From the NCBI GenBank assembly GCA_023382675.1, contig JAHDWN010000029.1, forward strand, positions 1-40,876: a stretch of DNA of 40,876 bases, read 5' to 3'. The first letter of the stretch is position 1; each line of letters begins with the position of its first letter. The notes below the pieces were generated by a model. It did not search any database. It saw nothing but the letters and a program-made list of their open reading frames with translations, and was not told the origin of the DNA. Position numbers and translations under genes: made by a program. Of the stretch, positions 1-8,423 are shown one piece after another. The stretch comes from Anaerolineae bacterium (GTDB lineage: Bacteria; Chloroflexota; Anaerolineae; Aggregatilineales; Phototrophicaceae).

Positions 1-86
1 AGCCAGGTCTCGCGGTTTGTCCAGCCGTTGTAGGTCGTGTCCTCTTGGGCGGCTGTGGTATTTGATTTGGCTCTGCGCTTGGGCAT
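1..86 (-). CDS. N-terminus of a small WTNRETW-motif protein (partial)
   Basis: The reverse strand opens with ATG at 86-84 and stays open to the window edge, giving 28 residues that begin MPKRRAKSNT and contain YNGWTNRETW. An AAAGGAG ribosome-binding site lies a few bases upstream. The YNGW-(T/S)NRETW pattern is typical of a small conserved protein family of unknown function that I associate with phages and plasmids. The rest of the gene lies outside the window. It agrees with the plasmid-like module that follows, but its role cannot be stated. Confidence 0.7.
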   Translation of the reverse strand, partial: MPKRRAKSNTTAAQEDTTYNGWTNRETW

Positions 87-213
87 AGCTCCTTTCTGGG
101 TGCCATCGTCTGACACCTGCTAGCTCATTTGTAATCTAATTAGTATTATATAATAATATATAGACTTTGCAAGTAGCAGACCGCTGCTTCATGTATGGAT
201 ATGCGCTTCCACT

Positions 214-252
214 GTCGCCGAAGGCGACGTCAAAAAGAGCGCCGCAGGCGCT
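214..252. repeat. Two adjacent short hairpins with three-base loops
   Basis: GTCGCC (214-219), GAA loop, GGCGAC (223-228), then nine bases on AGCGCC (238-243), GCA loop, GGCGCT (247-252). A third GCC-GCA-GGC hairpin sits near 340-352. These are perfect six-base stems in GC-rich DNA. They could be structural RNA or protein-binding elements, or chance in a GC-rich stretch. Confidence 0.4.
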
Positions 253-665
253 TCCCTATGAATAACCCCCGTCGAGCGGAGGCCGACTACCCCCACGAGG
301 GTGCGTGCCCGCCGAGCTTGCGAGGTGGCGCGCGCCCCGCCCGCCGCAGGCGCGCCCGCCAGGGCGCGACCAGGGCATCGACGAACCGCCCCTCTGCTCA
401 ATCCATCACACTGCACAGACCATCGGGATGCAGCGTGCGTTTCAAGGGGGCGGGACGGCGACGGCGTGGGGGTAGTCGGGCTTGATCTGCTGGCAGCGAC
501 CAAGCAGTCAAGCCCGACGGGGGTGTGTCGCGCCGAGCGGGGGTTGCCGTGCGCAAAGTCGCCGAAAATGCCCGTCTTCCGGGCAAATCGAGGCGCTTTG
601 TGGCGGTGACCCTCCGAGAAGCGGCACGTGAGTGGTGGGTGGTTGAGCAGTGGTGGTACTCGCGC

Positions 666-704
666 AAACTACGGTTGTGGTAACCGTAAGGGGAACTGTA
701 GTTT
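666..704. repeat. Nested dyad symmetry downstream of the replication gene
   Basis: Outer arms AAACTACGGTT (666-676) and AACTGTAGTTT (694-704) are 11-base inverted repeats with one mismatch. An inner, mutually exclusive pairing ACGGTT (671-676) with AACCGT (682-687) uses the same left arm. Such alternative hairpins are typical of regulatory or origin structures. There is no U-rich run, so it is not a standard terminator. Confidence 0.5.
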
Positions 705-757
705 CTGATTGTCAATGTGCGGGCTGTTTGTGTGCTTTTGTGCACAGTAAGTGCGCA

Positions 758-1504
758 TCACGGCGGCGACTTGTCCAGCTCAGCGCGGGCGATGGCGGTG
801 AACCAGGCGCCCTTGTTGCGCACCTTGCCATCCTGTTTCATCTCCGACAACAGCTCGAACAGACGGTGCTCCGGCAGGGCATCGGCGATGCGGGCAAAGT
901 TGCCTTTGCTGTGCGTGTCGCCGGTCTGCTTTTCGATTTCGCTGACCAGGTAGTCAACGTGTGCTTTCGGCTTCGTCCATTTTTTCTGTTTTTCGCCATC
1001 AACGTTGTATTTCATACTTGTCAAACTGTTTCTTGTTGGTGGTAAGGTTTTTTGACCAGGGGGTGGTAAACTTTCTTTGCCTCCCCGTGGTAAAGTTTCT
1101 TGACCTCCCCCCTCCTCCGCTGGTGTCTCTCTGGTGGACGTTGCTTCGGCCATGCGCAGGCTGTAGGCAGTTGGCAGGTCGCCGCGCTTGTCGTCGCTGC
1201 GGCGGAAGCGCACGATAATCTTCCGTTCTTCCAGCGAACGCAGCGCGCTCAAGAGCGTGGGCTTGCTCAGCCCGACGCCGCTGTCGAGGATCGACCCGTC
1301 CTGCCGCTGGATGCCGTGCAGCATCTGGTTCAGGGAGATACTGTCCTGCGCCTTCTTGAAGCCGAACGTCCGCCGAATGATGTAGAGCAGGACTTTGAGT
1401 TCTCCCCCACTCAACCGCGTCAGCAGTTCGTCAAACAACTGGTCAGGCACCGGCGTTGTGTTCGGTGCGCTGAAGCCTGGGAAGCTGGAATTGTCGGCTG
1501 GCAT
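758..1504 (-). CDS. Winged-helix replication protein (phage O / plasmid Rep type)
   Basis: A 248-aa protein. Residues about 20-118 (FDELLTRLSGGELKVLLYII, then an RTFGF segment and SKPTLLSALRSLEERKII) form the winged-helix fold of the N-terminal domain of phage replication protein O and related plasmid initiators, which bind origin DNA. A glycine/proline-rich linker follows (about 125-160) with three degenerate GGQETLP-like units. The C-terminus (about 165-245) holds a short conserved block (GNFARIADALPEHRLFELLSEMKQDG and GAWFTAIAR segments) resembling the tail of such initiators. It is the last gene of a minus-strand series that runs regulator, ParA, ParB-like, Rep. No strong ribosome-binding site is visible before the ATG. 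The initiator role is inferred from fold and neighbours. Confidence 0.7.
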   Translation of the reverse strand: MPADNSSFPGFSAPNTTPVPDQLFDELLTRLSGGELKVLLYIIRRTFGFKKAQDSISLNQMLHGIQRQDGSILDSGVGLSKPTLLSALRSLEERKIIVRFRRSDDKRGDLPTAYSLRMAEATSTRETPAEEGGGQETLPRGGKESLPPPGQKTLPPTRNSLTSMKYNVDGEKQKKWTKPKAHVDYLVSEIEKQTGDTHSKGNFARIADALPEHRLFELLSEMKQDGKVRNKGAWFTAIARAELDKSPP

Positions 1505-1610
1505 GAGTATCTGGGCTGATTGCTGATTGCGACCCGGCTCGACGGGTTAGACCCACGATAGAATCTCTGCTCTCACCCTGTCAAACGAAGTTACGAACTC
1601 CCGAACTACG

Positions 1611-2123
1611 TCACTTCGGAGCTTCGGGACTACCGGACTCCGTGACTTCCGAACTTCGGAAGTCCGGGAGTTTGGCTTGCAGCGTTTCGAAGACCGCTTG
1701 CAGCAGATCGGCTTCGTTATGGATGTGCTCGCCTGTGACACGCAGGTCGAGCTGACATGCGATTTCCAGCAGCACACGGATGAACGAGTTCTTGGTGATG
1801 CGCTGGTGCGCCGGATTATCGCGTTCCATTTCCGGCATCGACTGGCGCAGGTCTTCTTCCAGGTCATCCAGGTAGCGCTTCTGCTCGCCGGTGATGCGAA
1901 TGTCCAGCCTGCGCAGCTGATCGTACTTCCGGAGTTCGTAACTTCGGAAGTTCGGGACTTCAGAACTTACGGGTTGCGTAACTTCCGAACTTCGGGACTT
2001 CGGAGCAGTGCGTGGTTGTGGCTGAGAAATAACAACAGGCTCAGATGCTTTCACCGGTTGTTGCGGCGGGGGAGTAGGGGAAAGTGAAAAGAAGGGACTG
2101 TCAGCCAGTCCGGATTTCTTCAT
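1611..2123 (-). CDS. ParB-like partition partner with repeat-derived peptide tracts
   Basis: A 170-aa protein whose ATG overlaps the ParA stop by four bases (ATGA), implying translational coupling. Residues about 70-150 ([20 protein letters not shown], later [20 protein letters not shown]) look like a helical or ribbon-helix-helix DNA-binding and dimerisation region. This is consistent with the small second gene of plasmid par operons, although the sequence is not a classical ParB. It is flanked on both sides by peptide tracts ([20 protein letters not shown] and [16 protein letters not shown]) that are the translation of palindromic ACTTCCGAACTTCGGAAGT-type repeats. The N-terminus is Pro/Gln/Ser-rich and probably disordered. 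The function is inferred from operon position and is not a recognised family. Confidence 0.6.
   Translation of the reverse strand: MKKSGLADSPFFSLSPTPPPQQPVKASEPVVISQPQPRTAPKSRSSEVTQPVSSEVPNFRSYELRKYDQLRRLDIRITGEQKRYLDDLEEDLRQSMPEMERDNPAHQRITKNSFIRVLLEIACQLDLRVTGEHIHNEADLLQAVFETLQAKLPDFRSSEVTESGSPEAPK
1645..1663. repeat. Iteron-like 19-base palindrome, copy A
   Basis: ACTTCCGAA-C-TTCGGAAGT is a perfect 9-base palindrome with one central base. Degenerate versions surround it between about 1588 and 1668. It lies inside the 3' coding end of the ParB-like gene and could be its binding site (centromere/parS-like) or a replication iteron. Confidence 0.6.
1981..1999. repeat. Iteron-like 19-base palindrome, copy B, with neighbours
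   Basis: ACTTCCGAA-C-TTCGGGACT repeats copy A with two changed bases. A related perfect palindrome AACTTC-G-GAAGTT is at 1940-1952, and further half-sites (ACTTCCGGAGTT, GGGACTTCAG) fill 1924-2006. The cluster lies in the 5' coding part of the ParB-like gene, about 330 bases from copy A, so the two clusters bracket the conserved domain. Confidence 0.6.
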
Positions 2124-2881
2124 CGTGACAGGATTTCTTTGACTAATGAGCGATAGGCGCGCGCGCCAGTGCTGGCAGGGGCGTATTCAAAGATGTGGCT
2201 GTGATTGGAGTGCGCCTCTTCCAGGCTGACGTTCTTGGGGATGGCAGTCGCAAACACCTTGTCGGGGAAGTAACGCTGCAACTGGTCGATGACATCACGC
2301 GACACGTTGGTCTTCTCGACGAAAGTGCATACCAGTCCCAGGATATCGAGACCGGGATTGAGCTGGCGCTGCCTGACCATGGTGATCGTCTCCTGAAGCT
2401 GCACCAGTCCGGATAGGGCAAAGAACGCCGTCGAGACCGGAACAATGATCCGTTCGCTGGCGACGAATGAGTTGACCGTCAGCAGTCCCAGCGCCGGAGG
2501 ATTGTCGATCAGGATGAAGTCGTACTTCTCACGCAGACCCTGCATCGCATTCTTGAGCCGTTCGCTCCGGTTATCGAAGGCTTGCGCGAGTTCCAGATCT
2601 GCGCCCGATAGACGGATGTGGGAGGGGACGAAGTGCAGGTTAGAGAAGCGCGTCTCCTGGATGACGCTCGATAGGGGAGCAAAGTGGATGATGACGTTGA
2701 AGATCGACTGTTCCAGTGGCGTCTCAACTGAGGGATGGATGAACACCTGGGTCGTATTTGCCTGCGGGTCAGCGTCAATAAGCAGAACCTTGTAGCCCTC
2801 AAGCGTCAAGCCTGCGGCGACGTTGATGGCGGTCGTCGTCTTGGCGACGCCACCCTTTTGATTGGCAATCGAGATGACCAT
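2120..2881 (-). CDS. parA: ParA partition ATPase
   Basis: A 253-aa MinD/ParA-family ATPase that drives segregation of plasmids or chromosomes together with a centromere-binding partner. The N-terminus carries the deviant Walker A motif ([10 protein letters not shown], residues 7-16, with the signature lysine at 9), then DADPQANTT, and the Walker B region [12 protein letters not shown]. The start was placed at the ATG of [11 protein letters not shown]: the frame is open further upstream, but that extension lies inside the preceding ribbon-helix-helix gene and is not ParA-like. The ATG lies four bases after that gene's stop, and the stop overlaps the ParB-like start by four bases, so the three genes form a tight operon. 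At 253 aa it is a short ParA without an N-terminal DNA-binding domain. The separate regulator just upstream may fill that role. Confidence 0.92.
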   Translation of the reverse strand: MVISIANQKGGVAKTTTAINVAAGLTLEGYKVLLIDADPQANTTQVFIHPSVETPLEQSIFNVIIHFAPLSSVIQETRFSNLHFVPSHIRLSGADLELAQAFDNRSERLKNAMQGLREKYDFILIDNPPALGLLTVNSFVASERIIVPVSTAFFALSGLVQLQETITMVRQRQLNPGLDILGLVCTFVEKTNVSRDVIDQLQRYFPDKVFATAIPKNVSLEEAHSNHSHIFEYAPASTGARAYRSLVKEILSR

Positions 2882-2885
2882 AGGT

Positions 2886-3086
2886 TCATTGGTTACTTCT
2901 GATGTACTGCGACAGCACCAGCCGCACAAGCGCGGCCAGTGAGATGCTGCGCGACTGCGCCATCCGCCTGAGGTCATTGCGCAGATCTTTGGGCATCCAG
3001 ACTTTGAGCGCGACCTCGGCGGTCTTGTGGTTGTTGTGGGGCAAGTCTGGGGTCAGAGTGGGGTCGGATTGCATATCTGTGTCCAT
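2886..3086 (-). CDS. Ribbon-helix-helix (CopG/Arc-like) regulator
   Basis: A 66-aa protein. Its C-terminal half ([20 protein letters not shown] then [19 protein letters not shown]) matches the beta-strand, helix, helix pattern of ribbon-helix-helix DNA-binding proteins. It is the first gene of the par operon and probably represses its own promoter, as small regulators of par operons do. The ATG at 3086-3084 overlaps a good -10 element, so a second in-frame ATG (codon 5, at 3074-3072) may be the true, near-leaderless start. Confidence 0.75.
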   Translation of the reverse strand: MDTDMQSDPTLTPDLPHNNHKTAEVALKVWMPKDLRNDLRRMAQSRSISLAALVRLVLSQYIRSNQ

Positions 3087-3114
3087 TTAGACACAGCGGG
3101 AGGGAAGTTGTCAA
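3086..3114 (-). promoter_or_regulatory. Sigma-70-type promoter of the par operon
   Basis: Read on the minus strand: TTGACA (3114-3109), a 17-base spacer, then TCTAAA (3091-3086). The -35 is a perfect consensus match and the spacing is ideal. The -10 overlaps the first ATG of the regulator gene, so transcription would start inside the annotated coding sequence near codon 4-5. Confidence 0.55.
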
Positions 3115-3197
3115 TGGGCGCAACAGAAGGCACTTGACTGGCACCTCTGGTTGCTCGGATCACTGTAAGTACGTTGCGTGTTAAACGACGAAATTCC

Positions 3198-3206
3198 TGT
3201 TATTCT
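3198..3206 (+). promoter_or_regulatory. Candidate extended -10 promoter of the DISARM-like operon
   Basis: TGTTATTCT is an extended -10 (TG-n-TATTCT) about 40 bases before the helicase ATG at 3246. No good -35 accompanies it. It faces away from the par promoter, so the two operons are divergent over about 130 bases. Confidence 0.3.
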
Positions 3207-3245
3207 TGATAGTCACGGATGTTGAGTATCAGGGGAAAACATTGT

Positions 3246-6200
3246 ATGGATGTCTTCGAGCTTCGCGATAATCTGACATCCGATTACAGTCAATACGTCC
3301 GCAGCTTCATCAACATTCATGACGACAAAGTCAAGAACGTAGTCGAACTCAGTCTTCAGGAAGAACAATTCTGGCCGGCCCCGCTGATTCAGCTTAATCC
3401 ATCATTTGAAACTGGCGGTACTGTTCGTGAACTGATTGATCTCGGATTACTGCATCCAGAATGTAGTCGTATTTTCCAGAGAAACAAGGCGCAGGGCAGT
3501 CCACAGGCACTTCGGTTGCACCGCCATCAACGCGAGGCCATTGAAATTGCGAGTGCCGGTTACAACTATATGCTGACCACGGGCACGGGCTCGGGAAAAA
3601 GCCTCGCCTACGTTGTTCCCATCGTTGATCATGTTCTTCGGCGTGGTAGTGGCGGCGGCATCCAGGCCATCGTCGTCTACCCAATGAACGCGCTAGCCAA
3701 TAGCCAGATGGGAGAACTGCGCAAGTTTCTTGTCGATGGATATCCTGATGGAGGAGCTCCGGTCACTTTTGCGCGCTACACCGGGCAAGAGACTGAGGAA
3801 GAACGGCGCGCAATAATCGCGCACCCGCCCGACATCTTGCTGACCAATTACGTCATGCTAGAACTGATCATGACACGTCCGCGCGAGCGACAGCTCGTCG
3901 AACGCGCCAAAGGGCTTCGGTTTCTAGTGCTGGATGAACTCCATACCTATCGCGGGCGTCAAGGGGCTGATGTGGCTTTGCTAATGCGCCGCGTACGCAA
4001 TCGACTGGAAACCCGAGATCAGCGCATCATGTTCATCGGTACATCGGCAACATTGGCAACGGAAGGGTCCCACGCCGAACGCCGTGCACAAGTCGCTGAA
4101 GTGAGCTCGCAGATCTTCGGTGTTCCCGTCGAAGCTGAGCATGTCATTGGCGAGACGCTGCACCGTGCAACTCACCCCTATGATAATGCCGAGGCGTTCA
4201 AGCGTGACTTGCGCGACGCTGTCCAGGCTGGCGCGGAGATTCTAACAACTACTCAGTATGACAGCTTTGTCGCACACCCACTTTCCATCTGGATCGAAGA
4301 CAACTTCGGACTTACTGAAGTCGATGGACGTCTTGAACGACAACAGCCACGAAGCATTGCCGGCGAAGAGGGAGCCGCACGTGCACTCGCTTCATTCATA
4401 GGTGTGGATGAAATCACCTGTGAGGAGGCTATTCAGCGCTGGTTGCTCGCAGGATATCAATGTGATCCCAATCCTGAGACCGGGTTCGCACCGTTTGCGT
4501 TTCGACTACACCAATTCATTAGTCCCGGTGATACGGTCTATGCGAGCGTAGAAGTGGAATCAACGAGATACATAACCCTGAGTGGCCAGCACTTCGTCCC
4601 AGGAGAACGCGAACGTGTCTTGTTTCCAGTGTGCTTTTGCCGCGAATGTGGCCAGGAATACTTTGTTGTGCGCAAGTCCACAATCGATGAGTCTTCTAGC
4701 CAGTTCGTTCCTCGCGAGTTCGGTGACCGATTGTCTGATGCCGAGAGCGAGGCAGGCTACCTCTACATCGGATCGCATAAACCATGGCCAACAGACGTTG
4801 AGACGCTGCTTAGTGGCGACTACCTGCCGGACGACTGGCTCGAAGAGCGCAATGGCGTGAAACGCATTCGTGCGCATCGACGCGACAAACTTCCACACCA
4901 TCTTCATGTCCGGGCCTCCGGTGAAGAAGCAGAAGATGGTCTCGCCTGTGTCTATGTGCCGTCACCATTCATGTTCTGCCTCAACTGCGGCGTCGCCTAT
5001 GATCCACGGCAAGGGGACTTTGCAAAGCTGGCAACCCTCAGCTCAGAAGGTCGCAGCAGCGCGACAACTCTCTTAAGCCTATCTGCTATTCGATCACTCA
5101 AAGAAACCGACCTCCCCCTACAGACACAGAAACTCTTGAGTTTCACAGATAATCGTCAGGACGCATCATTGCAGGCCGGACACTTTAATGACTTCATCGA
5201 AGTCAGCCTTCTGCGTGGTGCTATCTATCGTGCAGCGGCAAGTGCCGGAAAGGAAGGGCTTGCGCACGAAATTATTGCCGAGAAGGTTTTCGAAGCCCTA
5301 GACCTGCCGATTGAGCTGTACGCGAGCAATCCGGAAGTACGCTTTCAAGCGCTTCAGGAGACGCAGCGGGCGATGCGACAGGTACTGGGCTACCGCATCT
5401 ACCGTGATCTTCGACGTGGTTGGCGTATTGCACTCCCCAACCTAGAACAGTGTGGACTACTCGAGATTGGATATGCCGATCTGGAAGCCGTGTGCTACGC
5501 CGAAGATGTCTGGCATGAGATGCATCCCGCGCTTGCAACCGCATCCCCAGCGACCCGGATGAAAATCGCGAAGACCTTTTTGGACTATATGCGGCGTGAG
5601 CTGGCAATCAAAGTCGATTACCTTGAAAGCGGCTACCAGGAACGTATTCAGCAGTTGAGCAGTCAGCGTCTGAAAGAGCCCTGGGCAATTGATGAAGACG
5701 AAAGAATGGAATATGCCTGGACGCTCGTCCCCCGTTCATCCGGAGGCGATAGTGGACGTGGAAACTACAAGTACGTTTCGGGACGCGGCGGTTTCGGTAT
5801 CTATCTGCGCCGCCCAGGCACTTTCCGGGAATACCGTGGAGCGGCTCACGAGCGACTGAGCCTGGATGAAACTGAACAGGTCATTCGGAACCTGCTTGAA
5901 GGCTTGCGCGTCGCCGGACTGGTCGAAATCACCCGTGAACCAGAACATGAAGGGGATGTGCCTGGCTACCAGCTTGTTGCTTCTGCAATGCGCTGGTACG
6001 CCGGTGATGGAACGCGCGCTTTCCATGATCCGATTCGTGTACCGCGTGAATCAGAAGCGGGAGGTCTGCCCAATCCATTCTTCGTCGAATTCTACCGCTC
6101 GGTCGCCGGTTCACTTCTTGGGATGATCGCAAAAGAACACACTGCGCAAGTGCCATATGACGAGCGTGAAAAACGCGAGAACCGGTTCCGAACCGGGGAG

Positions 6201-8423
6201 CTCCCTATACTCTATTGCTCGCCAACAATGGAACTCGGCGTTGACATTGCAGAACTTAACGTTGTGAACCTGCGTAACGTTCCACCCACTCCGGCAAACT
6301 ACGCCCAGCGCAGTGGCCGCGCGGGACGCAGCGGTCAGCCTGCGCTCGTGTTTACATATTGCTCAAGTGGCAGTCCGCATGATCAGTATTTCTTCAAACG
6401 CCCGCAGCGGATGGTTGCTGGTGCGGTCAGTCCTCCGCGCCTTGATTTGACCAATGAGGAGTTGCTGCGCGCGCACATACACGCCATCTGGTTAGCGGAA
6501 ACGGGGATTGATCTCCAAGATACACTCAAAGAAATCCTCGATATGAATGGCGATCCGCCTGGCCTTGAATTGCTCCCGGAAATTCGCGAACAAGCCGAAT
6601 CGAAATCGGCGCGTAGCGCTGCCTACTACCGTGCAGAACAAATCCTGAGGGCAATTCCTGAGGTCCCCAATGCCGCAGAGCTGCTCGACGTCACGATGGC
6701 GAATGTCGTTCAGAACTTTGATCAGACCTGTGCGCGTTGGCGCGGTCTGTATTTGTCGGCACTTCGACAGGTGAAGGCGCAGGAAGAAATCCGTCGTGAC
6801 CCAACGCGCAGTAGTGAAGATAAGCGACGCGCGGAACGTCAGCGCCGCGAAGCGCTATCCCAAATCGACTTACTCACCGAGGTCAAGAATCTCGCTCAGT
6901 CCGACTTCTACAGTTACCGGTATTTCGCCGCCGAAGGATTTCTTCCTGGCTACAGCTTCCCGCGGCTTCCGATTTCGGCGTTCATTCCGGCACGCCGGGT
7001 TCAACAGCGCGACGAATTTCTTTCTCGCCCGCGCTTCCTGGCGATCTCAGAATTTGGACCGCGCGCGATCATCTACCACGAGGGGTCACGATACTTGATA
7101 GACAAGGTGATCATGCCCGTAAGCGATGACGAGGAAGGCCCGCTGACGACTCAGATCAAGCAATGCGGCTACTGTGGCTATGTTCACCCAATCAAACCAC
7201 ACCAGGATTATGATTTGTGCCAGCGCTGTGGGATGCCCCTCAATCCGCCGATGCGTTCATTACTGAAGCTACAGAATGTAGGCACCCGACGGCGTGATCG
7301 CATCAATGCCGATGAAGAAGAACGCCTGCGTTTGGGCTATGACATTCGTACCGGCGTGCGTTTTAGCGAACGTGAGGGCCGGCTCAATGTTCGCACCGCA
7401 GGAATTCAGAGGGATGGCGTGAGCGTTGCAAGCCTGACCTACGCGCAGAGCGCTACACTGTGGCGCATTAACTTGGGCTGGACACGTCGCCAAGATAAGA
7501 GCCGTCCTGGCTTTGTGCTCGATATTGAACGCGGTGTCTGGGGACGTAACGAGCAGAATGCGGACGATTTAGAAGATCCGTTGTCGGAGAGTACACGGCG
7601 AGTCATTCCGTACGTCGAGGACAACCGCAATTGCTTGCTCCTTGAGCCAGCCAATGAACTTGCTGTCGGTCAAATGGCGTCTCTGCAAGCGGCGCTAAAG
7701 CGCGCCATCGAGGCAGTCTATCAACTCGAAGACAATGAGCTCGCGGCAGAACCGCTGCCCGACAGTAGTAACCGGCAGATCATCCTGCTTTATGAAGCAG
7801 CAGAAGGTGGCGCAGGCGTGCTGAGACGCCTGGTCGACGACGCAGATGCCCTCCGCCAGGTCGCGCGTGAGGCATTGAGCATTTGTCATTTCGACCCGGA
7901 CACCGGTCAAGATTTGCGACGCGCTCCTCGTGCCCGCGAGGACTGCGAAGCGGCGTGCTACGACTGTCTACTCAGCTATGCCAATCAGCGCGAACACCCG
8001 ATCCTGGATCGTCAATCAATCCGCGATCTGTTAATCGATTTGGCAAATGCAGAGGTGATCTCCAGCCCGAGCAGTGCCCCGCGTGAGACGCATCTTGATA
8101 TGCTGTCCAGGCTGTGCGACTCGGACCTGGAACGTGAATGGCTCGTCTATCTAAACGAACACGGGCTTCGCTTACCGGATCAACCGCAGGTGTACATCCA
8201 AGACTGTGAGACTCGCCCAGATTTCCTTTATACCAGTGGTGGGGTGTACGCAGCCGTGTATATTGATGGCTCTTATCACGACTACCCGCATCGCCAGGCG
8301 CGTGACGCCCAACAGACTGAATGTATGGCTGATTACGGATATCGGGTGATTCGCTTCGGTTACCGCGACGACTGGGACACCATCTTGAGTCAGAACGGGC
8401 ACATCTTTGGAGTGGCGAAATGA
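3246..8423 (+). CDS. DEAD/DEAH helicase with DUF1998 region and C-terminal PD-(D/E)XK-like domain (DISARM DrmA/DrmB-like fusion)
   Basis: A 1725-aa superfamily 2 helicase. Visible motifs (numbered from the ATG at 3246): Walker A TGTGSGKS (112-119), Walker B VLDELH (228-233), GTSAT (265-269), and motif VI QRSGRAGRSG (from 1021). Paired CxxC motifs (CGYCG near 1307 and CQRCG near 1325) form a zinc ribbon, with further Cys pairs in the middle. The DUF1998 cysteine signature CEAACYDCLLSYANQREHP starts near 1567. The last about 70 residues read RPDFLY, YIDGSYHD, then YGYRVIRF, the pattern of DUF559/Vsr-type endonuclease folds (acidic residues 1659 and 1674, His 1678). An earlier in-frame ATG exists at 3219, but AGGGG at 3231-3235 favours 3246. 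The stop overlaps the SNF2 start by four bases. The pairing with SNF2 and methylase genes matches DISARM class 1; DruE of Druantia also has a helicase-DUF1998 layout. The nuclease activity is inferred. Confidence 0.85.
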   Translation: MDVFELRDNLTSDYSQYVRSFINIHDDKVKNVVELSLQEEQFWPAPLIQLNPSFETGGTVRELIDLGLLHPECSRIFQRNKAQGSPQALRLHRHQREAIEIASAGYNYMLTTGTGSGKSLAYVVPIVDHVLRRGSGGGIQAIVVYPMNALANSQMGELRKFLVDGYPDGGAPVTFARYTGQETEEERRAIIAHPPDILLTNYVMLELIMTRPRERQLVERAKGLRFLVLDELHTYRGRQGADVALLMRRVRNRLETRDQRIMFIGTSATLATEGSHAERRAQVAEVSSQIFGVPVEAEHVIGETLHRATHPYDNAEAFKRDLRDAVQAGAEILTTTQYDSFVAHPLSIWIEDNFGLTEVDGRLERQQPRSIAGEEGAARALASFIGVDEITCEEAIQRWLLAGYQCDPNPETGFAPFAFRLHQFISPGDTVYASVEVESTRYITLSGQHFVPGERERVLFPVCFCRECGQEYFVVRKSTIDESSSQFVPREFGDRLSDAESEAGYLYIGSHKPWPTDVETLLSGDYLPDDWLEERNGVKRIRAHRRDKLPHHLHVRASGEEAEDGLACVYVPSPFMFCLNCGVAYDPRQGDFAKLATLSSEGRSSATTLLSLSAIRSLKETDLPLQTQKLLSFTDNRQDASLQAGHFNDFIEVSLLRGAIYRAAASAGKEGLAHEIIAEKVFEALDLPIELYASNPEVRFQALQETQRAMRQVLGYRIYRDLRRGWRIALPNLEQCGLLEIGYADLEAVCYAEDVWHEMHPALATASPATRMKIAKTFLDYMRRELAIKVDYLESGYQERIQQLSSQRLKEPWAIDEDERMEYAWTLVPRSSGGDSGRGNYKYVSGRGGFGIYLRRPGTFREYRGAAHERLSLDETEQVIRNLLEGLRVAGLVEITREPEHEGDVPGYQLVASAMRWYAGDGTRAFHDPIRVPRESEAGGLPNPFFVEFYRSVAGSLLGMIAKEHTAQVPYDEREKRENRFRTGELPILYCSPTMELGVDIAELNVVNLRNVPPTPANYAQRSGRAGRSGQPALVFTYCSSGSPHDQYFFKRPQRMVAGAVSPPRLDLTNEELLRAHIHAIWLAETGIDLQDTLKEILDMNGDPPGLELLPEIREQAESKSARSAAYYRAEQILRAIPEVPNAAELLDVTMANVVQNFDQTCARWRGLYLSALRQVKAQEEIRRDPTRSSEDKRRAERQRREALSQIDLLTEVKNLAQSDFYSYRYFAAEGFLPGYSFPRLPISAFIPARRVQQRDEFLSRPRFLAISEFGPRAIIYHEGSRYLIDKVIMPVSDDEEGPLTTQIKQCGYCGYVHPIKPHQDYDLCQRCGMPLNPPMRSLLKLQNVGTRRRDRINADEEERLRLGYDIRTGVRFSEREGRLNVRTAGIQRDGVSVASLTYAQSATLWRINLGWTRRQDKSRPGFVLDIERGVWGRNEQNADDLEDPLSESTRRVIPYVEDNRNCLLLEPANELAVGQMASLQAALKRAIEAVYQLEDNELAAEPLPDSSNRQIILLYEAAEGGAGVLRRLVDDADALRQVAREALSICHFDPDTGQDLRRAPRAREDCEAACYDCLLSYANQREHPILDRQSIRDLLIDLANAEVISSPSSAPRETHLDMLSRLCDSDLEREWLVYLNEHGLRLPDQPQVYIQDCETRPDFLYTSGGVYAAVYIDGSYHDYPHRQARDAQQTECMADYGYRVIRFGYRDDWDTILSQNGHIFGVAK

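Larger units (their letters stand above)
87..757. other. Intergenic region beside the replication module
   Basis: About 670 bases without a convincing gene. Bases 130-175 are very AT-rich (TATTATATAATAATATATAG), which could hold a promoter or a melting site. Bases 200-600 are very GC-rich and give only low-complexity Arg/Pro/Ala-rich frames that look non-coding. The region contains small hairpins at 214-252 and a larger dyad at 666-704. Its place next to a replication gene makes an origin possible, but nothing here proves one. Confidence 0.5.

Noticed and set aside
195-745. Overlapping GC-rich open frames of 96-115 codons
   Set aside because: They are Arg/Pro/Ala-rich in several frames at once, have no ribosome-binding sites and match no family pattern.
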